DNA of 64,000 nucleotides from Acidihalobacter ferrooxydans (GTDB lineage: Bacteria > Pseudomonadota > Gammaproteobacteria > DSM-5130 > Acidihalobacteraceae), in NCBI RefSeq assembly GCF_001975725.1, contig NZ_CP019434.1, positions 2,906,792-2,970,791 on the forward strand, in the 5' to 3' direction. Under the pieces are notes generated by a model. It was not told the origin of the DNA. It made no database searches and saw only the letters and a program-made list of their open reading frames with translations. The position numbers and the translations under genes were made by a program. This document shows, one piece after another, positions 54,099 through 64,000 of this stretch (the first letter of the stretch is position 1; each line of letters begins with the position of its first letter).

Positions 54099-54328
54099 CG
54101 AATCGTGCTCCCTCATGGCGTATTGGAGAATGACCGCGTTGTCGTCACGCGGCTCGAACCAAGCCTGTTCGACCACATAAAGGCCGGAAATATCCCCGGC
54201 GGGTTGGCGCCGCGCCAGCTTACGGGGTCGGCACGCCATGATCAATGTCTCTGCTGGCCGGTATACTTTCGATCACCCGGCATTAAGCCGTAAGATGTTC
54301 GGCTGGACCGGCCTTACGAGCGCAACTC

Positions 54329-57156
<2,828 letters not shown>

Positions 57157-57165
57157 AAGACGCAG

Positions 57166-57894
57166 TCAGACCCTTTCGACCGGCGAGCCGATCGCCAGAC
57201 CGAGCACCTCATCGGCACGTCCACGATTAACCGCAATTTCAACCAGCCCATTGGCGTTCACATACCAAAACGGCGTATCCGGTCGGGCTGCCGCGAATAC
57301 CGTACCGGATTTCACCACGACACCCGCTACGCTCAAGCGTGCCCGCATCGGCAATGTTGTGCCGCGCAACCCCGTCATCGCATTACCGTAGCGGTCGATA
57401 TAGACGATTTCGGCAAGATCGTCCGGCCAGTCGGCCCCGACAGTCGGTGATCCGGACAGGGCGCACACTGCCTGCAGCTCACCGCGAGCAATGCGCGCAG
57501 CGGCGGGCGCAAACCAATCCCGCCCATGAAATGTCTGCGATCCGCCTGCAATCGGCGGTGCGAGCCACCACCAGGCAGCCTCCTGCGCCTGCTTTTCGGC
57601 AATCACGAGCAATCCGTTGTCAGGCCCCACATACCAGCGCCCGTCGGCCTGCAGGATCAAACCACCCCGTTCAGTACCCACACCAGGGTCGACAACACAT
57701 ATCATCACGTCGCCCACCGCGGTGAATCCGCCATACGCGGCGACCAGGTAGGCGCCGTGTTGCGGATCAAATGCCGGGGCATCCGCAAACAGACTGAATG
57801 CAGGAATCTGCGGCGCATCATGATACAACCGCGCCAGCACCTGTCCTACATAGGGTCCCTCAAGACCAAAATCGGTAATCAGATGGAACGCCAT
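57166..57894 (-). CDS. SAM hydroxide adenosyltransferase (DUF62 family)
   Basis: About 242 residues. The family cleaves S-adenosylmethionine with water to adenosine and methionine (relatives are fluorinases/chlorinases). LITDFGLEGPYVGQV near the N-terminus carries the conserved Asp, and VVDPGVGTERGGL, VGPDNGLL and FHGRDWFAPAAARIA are the family signature. I chose ATG at 57894 because MAFHLITDFG fits the family start; the frame open to 57954 begins with a TTG. Convergent with uvrA; the gene upstream is rplQ, with a terminator overlapping between them. Confidence 0.88.
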   Translation of the reverse strand: MAFHLITDFGLEGPYVGQVLARLYHDAPQIPAFSLFADAPAFDPQHGAYLVAAYGGFTAVGDVMICVVDPGVGTERGGLILQADGRWYVGPDNGLLVIAEKQAQEAAWWWLAPPIAGGSQTFHGRDWFAPAAARIARGELQAVCALSGSPTVGADWPDDLAEIVYIDRYGNAMTGLRGTTLPMRARLSVAGVVVKSGTVFAAARPDTPFWYVNANGLVEIAVNRGRADEVLGLAIGSPVERV

Positions 57895-57950
57895 ATCCCA
57901 AGTAGGCGAGTCCTGCGCAATAACGACACAACAGGAATCAACCCCGAAAT

Positions 57951-57980
57951 GCAAAAGGCCAGGAGAACCCGGCCTTTTGC
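57951..57980 (-). terminator. Intrinsic terminator of the alpha operon after rplQ
   Basis: On the minus strand, GCAAAAGGCC and GGCCTTTTGC form a 10-bp stem around a 10-base loop, with TTTT in the right arm, 24 bases after the rplQ stop codon. This ends the large ribosomal operon. It also lies 57 bases upstream of the SAM hydrolase start, which therefore likely has its own promoter or relies on read-through. Confidence 0.75.
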
Positions 57981-58004
57981 GTATGAATCAAGCTTAATAT
58001 GTAT

Positions 58005-58373
58005 TCAATCAAGATCAGGACGATCGACCAGTTCTACCAACGCCATCGGCGCATTGTCCCCGGAACGAAAGCCACACTTGAGAATACGCAGATACCCACC
58101 CGGTCGGCTCTGATAACGGGGACCAAGCTCACTGAACAGCTTGCCGACCACGACTTTGTCGCGTAGACGACTGAACGCAAGGCGACGTCGATGCACAGTG
58201 TCTTCCTTTGCCAAGGTGATCAATGGCTCCGCAACGCGGCGCAATTCCTTGGCCTTAGGTAAGGTGGTCTTAATAACTTCGTTACTGAGCAATGCGACAG
58301 ACAGCGCCTGCAAGGTAGCCTTACGGTGCGAACTGTTACGGCTCAGTTGCCTTCCAATATTGCGGTGACGCAT
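58005..58373 (-). CDS. rplQ: 50S ribosomal protein L17
   Basis: 122 residues: [50 protein letters not shown] and [25 protein letters not shown] are conserved. Last gene of the spc/alpha cluster, after rpoA (18-base spacing) and before the terminator. Normal length and start. Confidence 0.97.
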   Translation of the reverse strand: MRHRNIGRQLSRNSSHRKATLQALSVALLSNEVIKTTLPKAKELRRVAEPLITLAKEDTVHRRRLAFSRLRDKVVVGKLFSELGPRYQSRPGGYLRILKCGFRSGDNAPMALVELVDRPDLD

Positions 58374-58391
58374 GGTATCGATTTCCTAAGC

Positions 58392-59384
58392 TTATGCCGT
58401 TGCTTTCTGGTCTTTCAGACCTGCGGGTGGCCAATTATCGAGTTTCATTCCGAGCGAGAGGCCGTGCTGCGCAAGCACATCCTTGATTTCGGTCAGTGAT
58501 TTTTTACCTAGATTCGGCGTCTTCAGCAATTCGACTTCGGTTTTCTGAATCAGATCGCCGATGTGGAAAATGTTCTCGGCTTTGAGGCAATTCGCTGAGC
58601 GCACGGTGAGTTCCAACTCGTCGACGGGACGCAAAAGCACCGGATCAACTTCCACCTTGCTCTTAGGAGCACTGCTGCGTTCCTCGCCTTGCAGGTCGAC
58701 GAACACTTCCAATTGGCTTTGCAATATGTTCGCCGCATGACGAATGACCGCTTCCGGATCAACCGTTCCATTGGTCTCTAGCTCAATGACAAGACGATCA
58801 AGATCCGTACGCTGTTCAACACGCGCACGCTCTACGGAATAGGCTACGCGCAGGATCGGACTGAAACTCGCGTCCAGAAGCAACCGTCCGAGGGCGCGAT
58901 CTTCCGCGTCTGAACTCCGGCGTGACGCTGCAGGCTGATAACCACGACCCACGGCCACAGTCAAGGTCATGTTGATTTCACCGCCTTGAGTCAAATGGGC
59001 GATGACGTGATCAGGGTTGACGATTTCCATGTCGTTGGCAAGCGCAATGTCACTCGCAGTAACGGCACCTGGGCCCTGCTTTTTCAACTTGACGACGGCC
59101 TTTTCCTGACCCTGCATCTTGATCGCAATCCCCTTCAAGTTAAGGAGGATTTCGACAATATCTTCCTGCACACCTTCGAGCGCCGTGTATTCATGCAAGA
59201 CACCTTCTATCTCGGCTTCGACGATGGCTGCACCAGGAATTGATGACAGCAAAATACGTCGCAACGCGTTGCCCAAGGTATGACCGAAACCACGTTCGAG
59301 CGGCTCCAGGGCAACCTTGGCGTGATTTTGCGACTGTGCCTGAACGTCGATATGACGCGGCTTGAGTAATTCGTTTGCCTGCAT
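58392..59384 (-). CDS. rpoA: RNA polymerase alpha subunit
   Basis: 330 residues. The N-terminal assembly domain (about 1-235) contains [38 protein letters not shown] and [10 protein letters not shown]. The C-terminal domain (about 250-330) has [41 protein letters not shown], the DNA- and activator-contacting helices. ATG at 59384 with AGAGG upstream. Part of rpsM-rpsK-rpsD-rpoA-rplQ. Confidence 0.98.
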   Translation of the reverse strand: MQANELLKPRHIDVQAQSQNHAKVALEPLERGFGHTLGNALRRILLSSIPGAAIVEAEIEGVLHEYTALEGVQEDIVEILLNLKGIAIKMQGQEKAVVKLKKQGPGAVTASDIALANDMEIVNPDHVIAHLTQGGEINMTLTVAVGRGYQPAASRRSSDAEDRALGRLLLDASFSPILRVAYSVERARVEQRTDLDRLVIELETNGTVDPEAVIRHAANILQSQLEVFVDLQGEERSSAPKSKVEVDPVLLRPVDELELTVRSANCLKAENIFHIGDLIQKTEVELLKTPNLGKKSLTEIKDVLAQHGLSLGMKLDNWPPAGLKDQKATA

Positions 59385-59420
59385 CTTAAACCTCTTGTGA
59401 TCGACGTGATGTCGAAACAA

Positions 59421-60041
59421 TTACTTCGAGTACAGCTCGACAACCAGCGATTCATTGATCTCGGCGGGAAGATCGGAACGCTCAGGCAGCGACTTGAAGA
59501 CACCTTCCATTTTCTTTGAGTCGACTTCCAGCCAGCCCATCACGCCAAGTTGCTCGTTAAGGGTCAATGCGTCCTGTATACGCGTCTGTTTCTTCGCGCG
59601 CTCACGCACTGCGATGACATCATTGGCAGAAACCTGAAAAGAAGGAATATTGACCACTGAGCCGTTGACGGTAATCGCACGATGGCTTACCAACTGACGA
59701 GCCTCTGCACGCGTCACCGCAAAGCCCATGCGATAAACCACGTTATCCAGACGGCCTTCCAGTAGTTTCAGCAGATTTTCGCCAGTCGAGCCCTTCTGCT
59801 GAGCCGCTTTTTTAAAATAGTTCCGAAACTGGCGCTCGAGTACACCGTAGATGCGACGAAGCTTTTGCTTCTCACGAAGCTGCACGCCATAGTCAGACAG
59901 GCGAGTGCGGCGATCGCCGTGCTGGCCGGGCACCTTGTCCAGCTTGCATTTGGATTCAAGACCGCGCGCGCGGCTTTTCAGAAAAAGATCCGTCCCTTCA
60001 CGACGACTCAGTTTGCATTTCGGACCGATATACTTTGCCAT
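59421..60041 (-). CDS. rpsD: 30S ribosomal protein S4
   Basis: 206 residues. [27 protein letters not shown]-type segment ([18 protein letters not shown]) and [26 protein letters not shown] are diagnostic. Cysteines in the N-terminus are few, giving a zinc-free form. In E. coli S4 binds its own mRNA to repress the alpha operon; the rpsM leader in this window is not clearly pseudoknot-like by eye. Confidence 0.98.
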   Translation of the reverse strand: MAKYIGPKCKLSRREGTDLFLKSRARGLESKCKLDKVPGQHGDRRTRLSDYGVQLREKQKLRRIYGVLERQFRNYFKKAAQQKGSTGENLLKLLEGRLDNVVYRMGFAVTRAEARQLVSHRAITVNGSVVNIPSFQVSANDVIAVRERAKKQTRIQDALTLNEQLGVMGWLEVDSKKMEGVFKSLPERSDLPAEINESLVVELYSK

Positions 60042-60053
60042 GACACGGACTCC

Positions 60054-60449
60054 TTAGACGCGACGGCGCTTGGGCGGACGACAGCCATTGTGGGGAATCG
60101 GCGTCACGTCATTAATACTGATAATTTTAAAACCGACATTATTCAGCGCACGGACAGCGGATTCGCGACCGGGACCCGGACCCTTCACACGCACCTCAAG
60201 ATTCTTCAGACCATACTCCTGCGCAGCGGCACTCCCAGCCTTTTCGGCAGCCACCTGCGCGGCGAAAGGCGTGCTCTTGCGAGAACCGCGGAAGCCTGAC
60301 CCTCCGGAAGTTGCCCATGTCAGCGCATTGCCCTGACGGTCTGTGATCATGATGATTGTGTTGTTGAACGAAGCGTTAATGTGAGCCACGCCATCCGTGA
60401 CCACGCGCTTTGTTTTTTTGCGCGTACGCGCTGCAGGTGCCTTAGCCAT
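60054..60449 (-). CDS. rpsK: 30S ribosomal protein S11
   Basis: 131 residues. [46 protein letters not shown] and the end [17 protein letters not shown] are nearly invariant. 12 bases before rpsD and 21 after rpsM on the minus strand. Normal. Confidence 0.98.
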   Translation of the reverse strand: MAKAPAARTRKKTKRVVTDGVAHINASFNNTIIMITDRQGNALTWATSGGSGFRGSRKSTPFAAQVAAEKAGSAAAQEYGLKNLEVRVKGPGPGRESAVRALNNVGFKIISINDVTPIPHNGCRPPKRRRV

Positions 60450-60470
60450 ATGCCTTACAACATCCTAGAT

Positions 60471-60827
60471 TTACTTACGAATTGGCTTACGCGGACCCTT
60501 GCGGGTACGAGCATTTGTGCGCGTGCGTTGTCCACGTACGGGCAAGCCCCGACGATGACGCTGCCCACGATAGCAACCAAGATCCATTAGCCGCTTGATT
60601 TGCATGCTGACTTCCCGACGCAAATCACCTTCCACCGCAAACTGTGCGACAGCCTGGCGCAGGGACTCTAACTCAGCCTCCGTGAGGTCTTTGATTTTGA
60701 CCGACGGAACAATACCCGTAGCAGCGCAAATTTGTTGCGCACGGGTCTGCCCGATGCCATAAATGGCAGTCAGTGCGATCACCGTATGTTTCTGATCGGG
60801 AATGTTGACACCTGCAACACGTGCCAT
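60471..60827 (-). CDS. rpsM: 30S ribosomal protein S13
   Basis: 118 residues. [39 protein letters not shown] and [22 protein letters not shown] are conserved. Contacts the ribosome head and tRNA. The rpmJ-rpsM spacer (60828-60899) is 72 bases. Confidence 0.98.
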   Translation of the reverse strand: MARVAGVNIPDQKHTVIALTAIYGIGQTRAQQICAATGIVPSVKIKDLTEAELESLRQAVAQFAVEGDLRREVSMQIKRLMDLGCYRGQRHRRGLPVRGQRTRTNARTRKGPRKPIRK

Positions 60828-60899
60828 TAGTTTTTCTCCAAGACGAAGACCGAAAGGCGCGGCATTCTACGCAATATCGAAGTGCTTTTCAATGCAAAT

Positions 60900-61013
60900 T
60901 TACCCCTGCCTCTGCTTATGACGAGGATCCGTACAGATCACCCGAACGACGCCATTACGGCGGATCACCTTGCAGTTCCGACAAATTTTCTTGACTGACG
61001 CTCGTACCTTCAT
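60900..61013 (-). CDS. rpmJ: 50S ribosomal protein L36, zinc-binding form
   Basis: 37 residues, too short for many ORF callers. [20 protein letters not shown] and [13 protein letters not shown] carry the C-x2-C, C and H zinc ligands (Cys11, Cys14, Cys27, His32), so it is the zinc-containing (C+) form. Start ATG at 61013, stop TAA at 60900-60902. It lies between secY and rpsM as in other proteobacteria. Confidence 0.95.
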   Translation of the reverse strand: MKVRASVKKICRNCKVIRRNGVVRVICTDPRHKQRQG

Positions 61014-61038
61014 CTCACTTTCCTCTACACGGGGCGTA

Positions 61039-62394
61039 TCAGCGCATGGCGCCGCCACGACCACCCTTCATGTTTGCCTTTTTCATCAAGCCTTCGTACT
61101 GATGCGACATCATGTGCGCTTGAACTTGCGCCATGAAATCCATTAGTACGACGACGATAATCAACAATGATGTTCCGCCAAAATAAAACGGCACATTCCA
61201 GTACAAAATAAGAAACTCCGGCAACAAACAGACCAACACAAGATAGATTGCACCGACGCCTGTCAACCGCGTCATAACACCGTCGATATAGCGACCGGTT
61301 TGCTCACCAGGACGTATACCCGGGATCAGTGCTCCGGCCTTTTTCAGATTGTCAGCCGTTTCACGTGAATTAAACACCAGGGCTGTGTAGAAGAACGCAA
61401 AGAACACAATCGCTGCGGCATAGAACATCACATACAAAGGCTGTCCCGGCGCCAGTGTAGTCGATAAGTCCTGCAGCCAACGCATTCCATCCATTCGTCC
61501 GAACCATTGTCCTAGCGTAGCCGGGAACAAGATGATACTGGATGCAAATATCGGAGGTATCACACCGGACATATTCAACTTGAGCGGCAGATGACTCGAT
61601 TGCGCAGCATACACGCGGCGCCCCACCTGCCGCTGCGCGTAATTAACCGTGATACGTCGCTGACCGCGTTCCACGAAAACAACAAACGCCGTCACCAAGA
61701 TTGCCAAGGCGATCAATAAAATAATCGTTGCAGGTGACATCTCGCCTGTATTTACCAATTCGAGTGTGCCTCCGGCCGCCGTTGGCAGACCCGCGACAAT
61801 ACCGGCAAAGATAATCATCGAAATACCGTTACCCAAGCCACGTTCGGTGATCTGTTCACCCAACCACATCAGAAAAAGAGTGCCGGTAACCAAGGTGACA
61901 GTCGCGGTAAACACGAAGCCGAAACCCGGTGTGATCGCAACGGACATACCATTGACCTGCTGTCCTTCCAGCGCCACGGACACACCGATCGCCTGGAACG
62001 TTGCCAATGCAACCGTCGCATAGCGCGTGTATTGTGTGATTTTCCGCTGTCCAGCCTGCCCTTCTTTTTTCAACTGCTCCAAGGCCGGCACCACCGAGGT
62101 CATTAATTGAATAATGATCGATGCCGAAATGTAAGGCATCACCCCCAACGCAAATACGCTCAACCGTTGGAGGGCGCCGCCAGAGAACATATTGAACATA
62201 CCCAGAATCGAGCCGCTATGCTCGCTAAAAAAGCGAGACATGGCTTCTGGATTAATACCCGGCACTGGGATAAACGTACCGATCCGGTATACCACAAGCC
62301 CCAGGATCAGAAAGACCAGCCGCTTGCGCAATTCCGCAAAGCGGCTCAGAGAAGCCAGACCTCCAGCCCCAGCACTCGCTCCTGCTGCCGCCAT
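61039..62394 (-). CDS. secY: Protein translocase subunit SecY
   Basis: 451 residues, ten-helix channel of the Sec translocon. [49 protein letters not shown] and the plug/cytoplasmic loop [13 protein letters not shown] are conserved. The C-terminal tail ends in basic residues. Start [19 protein letters not shown]. Two bases separate it from rplO (stop TGA before the ATG). Confidence 0.97.
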   Translation of the reverse strand: MAAAGASAGAGGLASLSRFAELRKRLVFLILGLVVYRIGTFIPVPGINPEAMSRFFSEHSGSILGMFNMFSGGALQRLSVFALGVMPYISASIIIQLMTSVVPALEQLKKEGQAGQRKITQYTRYATVALATFQAIGVSVALEGQQVNGMSVAITPGFGFVFTATVTLVTGTLFLMWLGEQITERGLGNGISMIIFAGIVAGLPTAAGGTLELVNTGEMSPATIILLIALAILVTAFVVFVERGQRRITVNYAQRQVGRRVYAAQSSHLPLKLNMSGVIPPIFASSIILFPATLGQWFGRMDGMRWLQDLSTTLAPGQPLYVMFYAAAIVFFAFFYTALVFNSRETADNLKKAGALIPGIRPGEQTGRYIDGVMTRLTGVGAIYLVLVCLLPEFLILYWNVPFYFGGTSLLIIVVVLMDFMAQVQAHMMSHQYEGLMKKANMKGGRGGAMR

Positions 62395-62395
62395 C

Positions 62396-62830
62396 TCAGG
62401 CTTCTTCTACCTTGCCGCCAGCCGCTTCAATAGCCGCCTTAGCACCAACGGTCACAGCCACACCTTTGACCACAACGGACGTATCGATGGCGCCGGAGGC
62501 GATTATTTTTACGCGCTTGGTGAATGACGGTACGATGCGGGCCGCGATTAAGGCCGGCAAGTCGATCACCCCGTCGATCTTAGTCAATTCGTGGAGACGA
62601 ACCTCGGCAGATTCTGCTGTTTTCTTCGAGCGGAACCCGACCTTGGGCAGGCGTCGCTGCATTGGCATCTGTCCGCCTTCAAAGCCGACTTTGCGGTAGC
62701 CGCCGCTGCGCGAATGCTGGCCCTTATGTCCGCGGCCTGCCGTCTTTCCGAGACCTGAACCGATGCCCCGTCCAACGCGTAGCCGACCAGGGCGGCTGCC
62801 GTTTGCCGGTTTTATCGTATTGAGTCGCAT
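62396..62830 (-). CDS. rplO: 50S ribosomal protein L15
   Basis: 144 residues. [44 protein letters not shown] is the signature N-terminus, with [18 protein letters not shown]. One base downstream of rpmD. Normal. Confidence 0.97.
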   Translation of the reverse strand: MRLNTIKPANGSRPGRLRVGRGIGSGLGKTAGRGHKGQHSRSGGYRKVGFEGGQMPMQRRLPKVGFRSKKTAESAEVRLHELTKIDGVIDLPALIAARIVPSFTKRVKIIASGAIDTSVVVKGVAVTVGAKAAIEAAGGKVEEA

Positions 62831-62831
62831 C

Positions 62832-63023
62832 TCAGGCCTCCTCTACTTTCAGCATGTAACTGATCTTGTTAACCATACCCCTGTTTTCAGGTGTATCGAG
62901 CACATCGACCGTGTGTCGAATCCGGCGCAGACCGAGGCCTCTAGCACAGGCCTGATGGGACTTGGCTCTCCCGATCAAGCTACGTGTCAAGGTCACGCGA
63001 ATACGTTTGCTCTCATTCGTCAT
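62832..63023 (-). CDS. rpmD: 50S ribosomal protein L30
   Basis: 63 residues, from the ATG at 63023 (RBS GAGG upstream); the longer frame is overlap with rps[50 protein letters not shown] matches L30. Confidence 0.95.
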   Translation of the reverse strand: MTNESKRIRVTLTRSLIGRAKSHQACARGLGLRRIRHTVDVLDTPENRGMVNKISYMLKVEEA

Positions 63024-63027
63024 GCTC

Positions 63028-63537
63028 TTAACCTCGGATTTCTTCAACTGTCTTCCCGCGCTTAGCAGCAACCTGCTCAGGAGAGTTCAGTGATTGCAAC
63101 CCATCCAATGTCGCACGGATGGCATTTACCGGATTACGGGTACCGATACACTTGGCGAGGATATTCCTCACGCCGACCATTTCAAACACCGCACGCATCG
63201 CGCCACCAGCAATAACCCCAGTACCTTCAGACGCCGGCTGCATATATACTTTAGCTGCGCCATGACGGCCGATCGTTGCGTAGTGCAGAGTGCCATCGTG
63301 CAGAGACACTTTGACCATATTTTTACGTGCTTTTTCAAGTGATTTCTGTATCGCAGCCGGCACTTCTCTTGCTTTACCGTAACCCATCCCGACGCGACCT
63401 TTGCCATCACCGACAACCGTCAAGGCGGTAAAACCGAATTGACGTCCGCCCTTGACCACTTTAGCTACCCGATTGACGGCAACAAGCTTTTCCTGCATGC
63501 CATCGGTACTTGTCGAGCTTTCAATATTAGTTGCCAT
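63028..63537 (-). CDS. rpsE: 30S ribosomal protein S5
   Basis: 169 residues. The double-stranded RNA-binding-type N-terminus ([45 protein letters not shown]) and [33 protein letters not shown] are conserved. Contributes to translational accuracy. Four bases upstream of rpmD. Confidence 0.98.
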   Translation of the reverse strand: MATNIESSTSTDGMQEKLVAVNRVAKVVKGGRQFGFTALTVVGDGKGRVGMGYGKAREVPAAIQKSLEKARKNMVKVSLHDGTLHYATIGRHGAAKVYMQPASEGTGVIAGGAMRAVFEMVGVRNILAKCIGTRNPVNAIRATLDGLQSLNSPEQVAAKRGKTVEEIRG

Positions 63538-63549
63538 CGCCTGCCTTCC

Positions 63550-63903
63550 TTAAAACTGGAGTCCGTTCTCGCGCGCCGAATCAGCCAACGCCTTGATACG
63601 ACCGTGATAACGAAATCCCGAACGATCAAACGCAACCGTATTCACACCCTTGGCTACAGCGCGTTCTGCAATCAACCGTCCGACCGCGGATGCCGCATCG
63701 GCATTACCGGTCCCCTTGAGGTCCGTCCGCAATCCTGGCTCTACAGTCGATGCACTGGCAAGAATCTCAGATCCATTGGGTGCGATAACCTGCGCATAGA
63801 TGTGTCGCGGCGTACGATGAACGCACAAACGCGCCATACCGAGTTCGCGTATCTTCATGCGCGTGCGTTTCGCGCGACGCAACCGTGTTACTTTTTTGTC
63901 CAT
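63550..63903 (-). CDS. rplR: 50S ribosomal protein L18
   Basis: 117 residues. [48 protein letters not shown] and [28 protein letters not shown] are conserved. 5S rRNA-binding protein. Twelve bases separate it from rplF. Confidence 0.98.
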   Translation of the reverse strand: MDKKVTRLRRAKRTRMKIRELGMARLCVHRTPRHIYAQVIAPNGSEILASASTVEPGLRTDLKGTGNADAASAVGRLIAERAVAKGVNTVAFDRSGFRYHGRIKALADSARENGLQF

Positions 63904-63915
63904 TGTCTAGTGACC

Positions 63916-64000
63916 TTACTTCTTCTTGGCTTCCTTACGAAGGATCTGCTCGTTCGCGTATTTCACGCCTTTACCCTTATAAGGCTCGGGCGGACGATAT
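63916..64000 (-). CDS. rplF: 50S ribosomal protein L6, C-terminal end only
   Basis: The last 28 codons are visible: the frame reads RPPEPYKGKGVKYANEQILRKEAKKK and a TAA stop at 63916-63918, which is the L6 C-terminal signature. The rest lies beyond the window edge. Upstream neighbour of rplR as usual. Confidence 0.95.
   Translation of the reverse strand, partial: YRPPEPYKGKGVKYANEQILRKEAKKK

Overview
The window is GC-rich, gene-dense chromosomal DNA from a gammaproteobacterium. Evidence is the recC-recB-recD order, rdgB-hemW, dusB-fis, accB-accC-prmA, aroQ next to accB, YajR, SlyX, YbiI and the spc/alpha ribosomal operon followed by uvrA. Two solute-binding proteins with twin-arginine leaders and the gene order fit a Chromatiales/Ectothiorhodospiraceae-type organism (an Acidihalobacter-like acidophile is my guess, not shown by the sequence). 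No tRNA, rRNA, CRISPR array, prophage or intact insertion sequence was seen.

Layout. 1-8.1 kb: a TauE/SafE permease (5' end cut), a membrane-anchored lytic transglycosylase, a LysE-type exporter, glpD, and a peptide-type ABC importer (binding protein and two permeases, no ATPases). 8.2-16.7 kb: recCBD on the minus strand with ATGA overlaps. 17-22.3 kb: mscS, then ugpBAEC for glycerol-3-phosphate uptake. 22.6-25.9 kb: a small membrane protein and the minus-strand operon rph-rdgB-hemW-CPXCG protein. 26.2-29 kb: yicC, a DUF2007 protein, and an hsp20-cbpA heat-shock pair ending in a perfect 92-bp tandem duplication. 29-33.4 kb: moaE/moaD divergent from moaC, an exporter divergent from an Lrp regulator, a dapA remnant, a YpfH esterase, a glutaredoxin-like protein and YbiI. 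34-36.5 kb: a PAS-PAS-GGDEF-EAL protein with a degenerate EAL domain, and trxC. 36.8-42.3 kb: aroQ-accB-accC-prmA-DUF3426 protein and dusB-fis. 42.5-47 kb: rep-murI, ydcH, slyX and a flippase-like membrane protein. 47.5-52 kb: a DadA-like oxidoreductase, a cyclic-nucleotide-binding protein, ibaG and several unknown small genes, one with an HExxH motif. 52.1-57.9 kb: ssb, yajR, uvrA (frameshifted near its start) and a SAM hydrolase. 58-64 kb: rplQ-rpoA-rpsD-rpsK-rpsM-rpmJ-secY-rplO-rpmD-rpsE-rplR-rplF (rplF cut by the window edge), all on the minus strand.

The main structure not explained by genes is three families of short, protein-free, inverted-repeat-ended elements (called A, B and C here) scattered through intergenic spaces. 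Family A (about 155-170 bp, five near-full copies) has ends reading ACCCGAATGTTTCACA plus an inner inverted repeat. Family B (two 161-bp full copies and several decayed ones) sits between 4-bp CTAG or CTGG duplications. Family C (about 137 bp, two copies) has AAGGCTGTTGT-type ends, one copy between GTTAA duplications. Some insertions fall exactly on stop codons, where the target duplication keeps both genes correctly terminated. They look like MITEs mobilised by transposases encoded elsewhere.

Together the genes are mostly housekeeping: translation, secretion, DNA repair and recombination, fatty-acid initiation, cofactor synthesis (molybdopterin), proteostasis, phosphate-ester uptake and export of amino acids.
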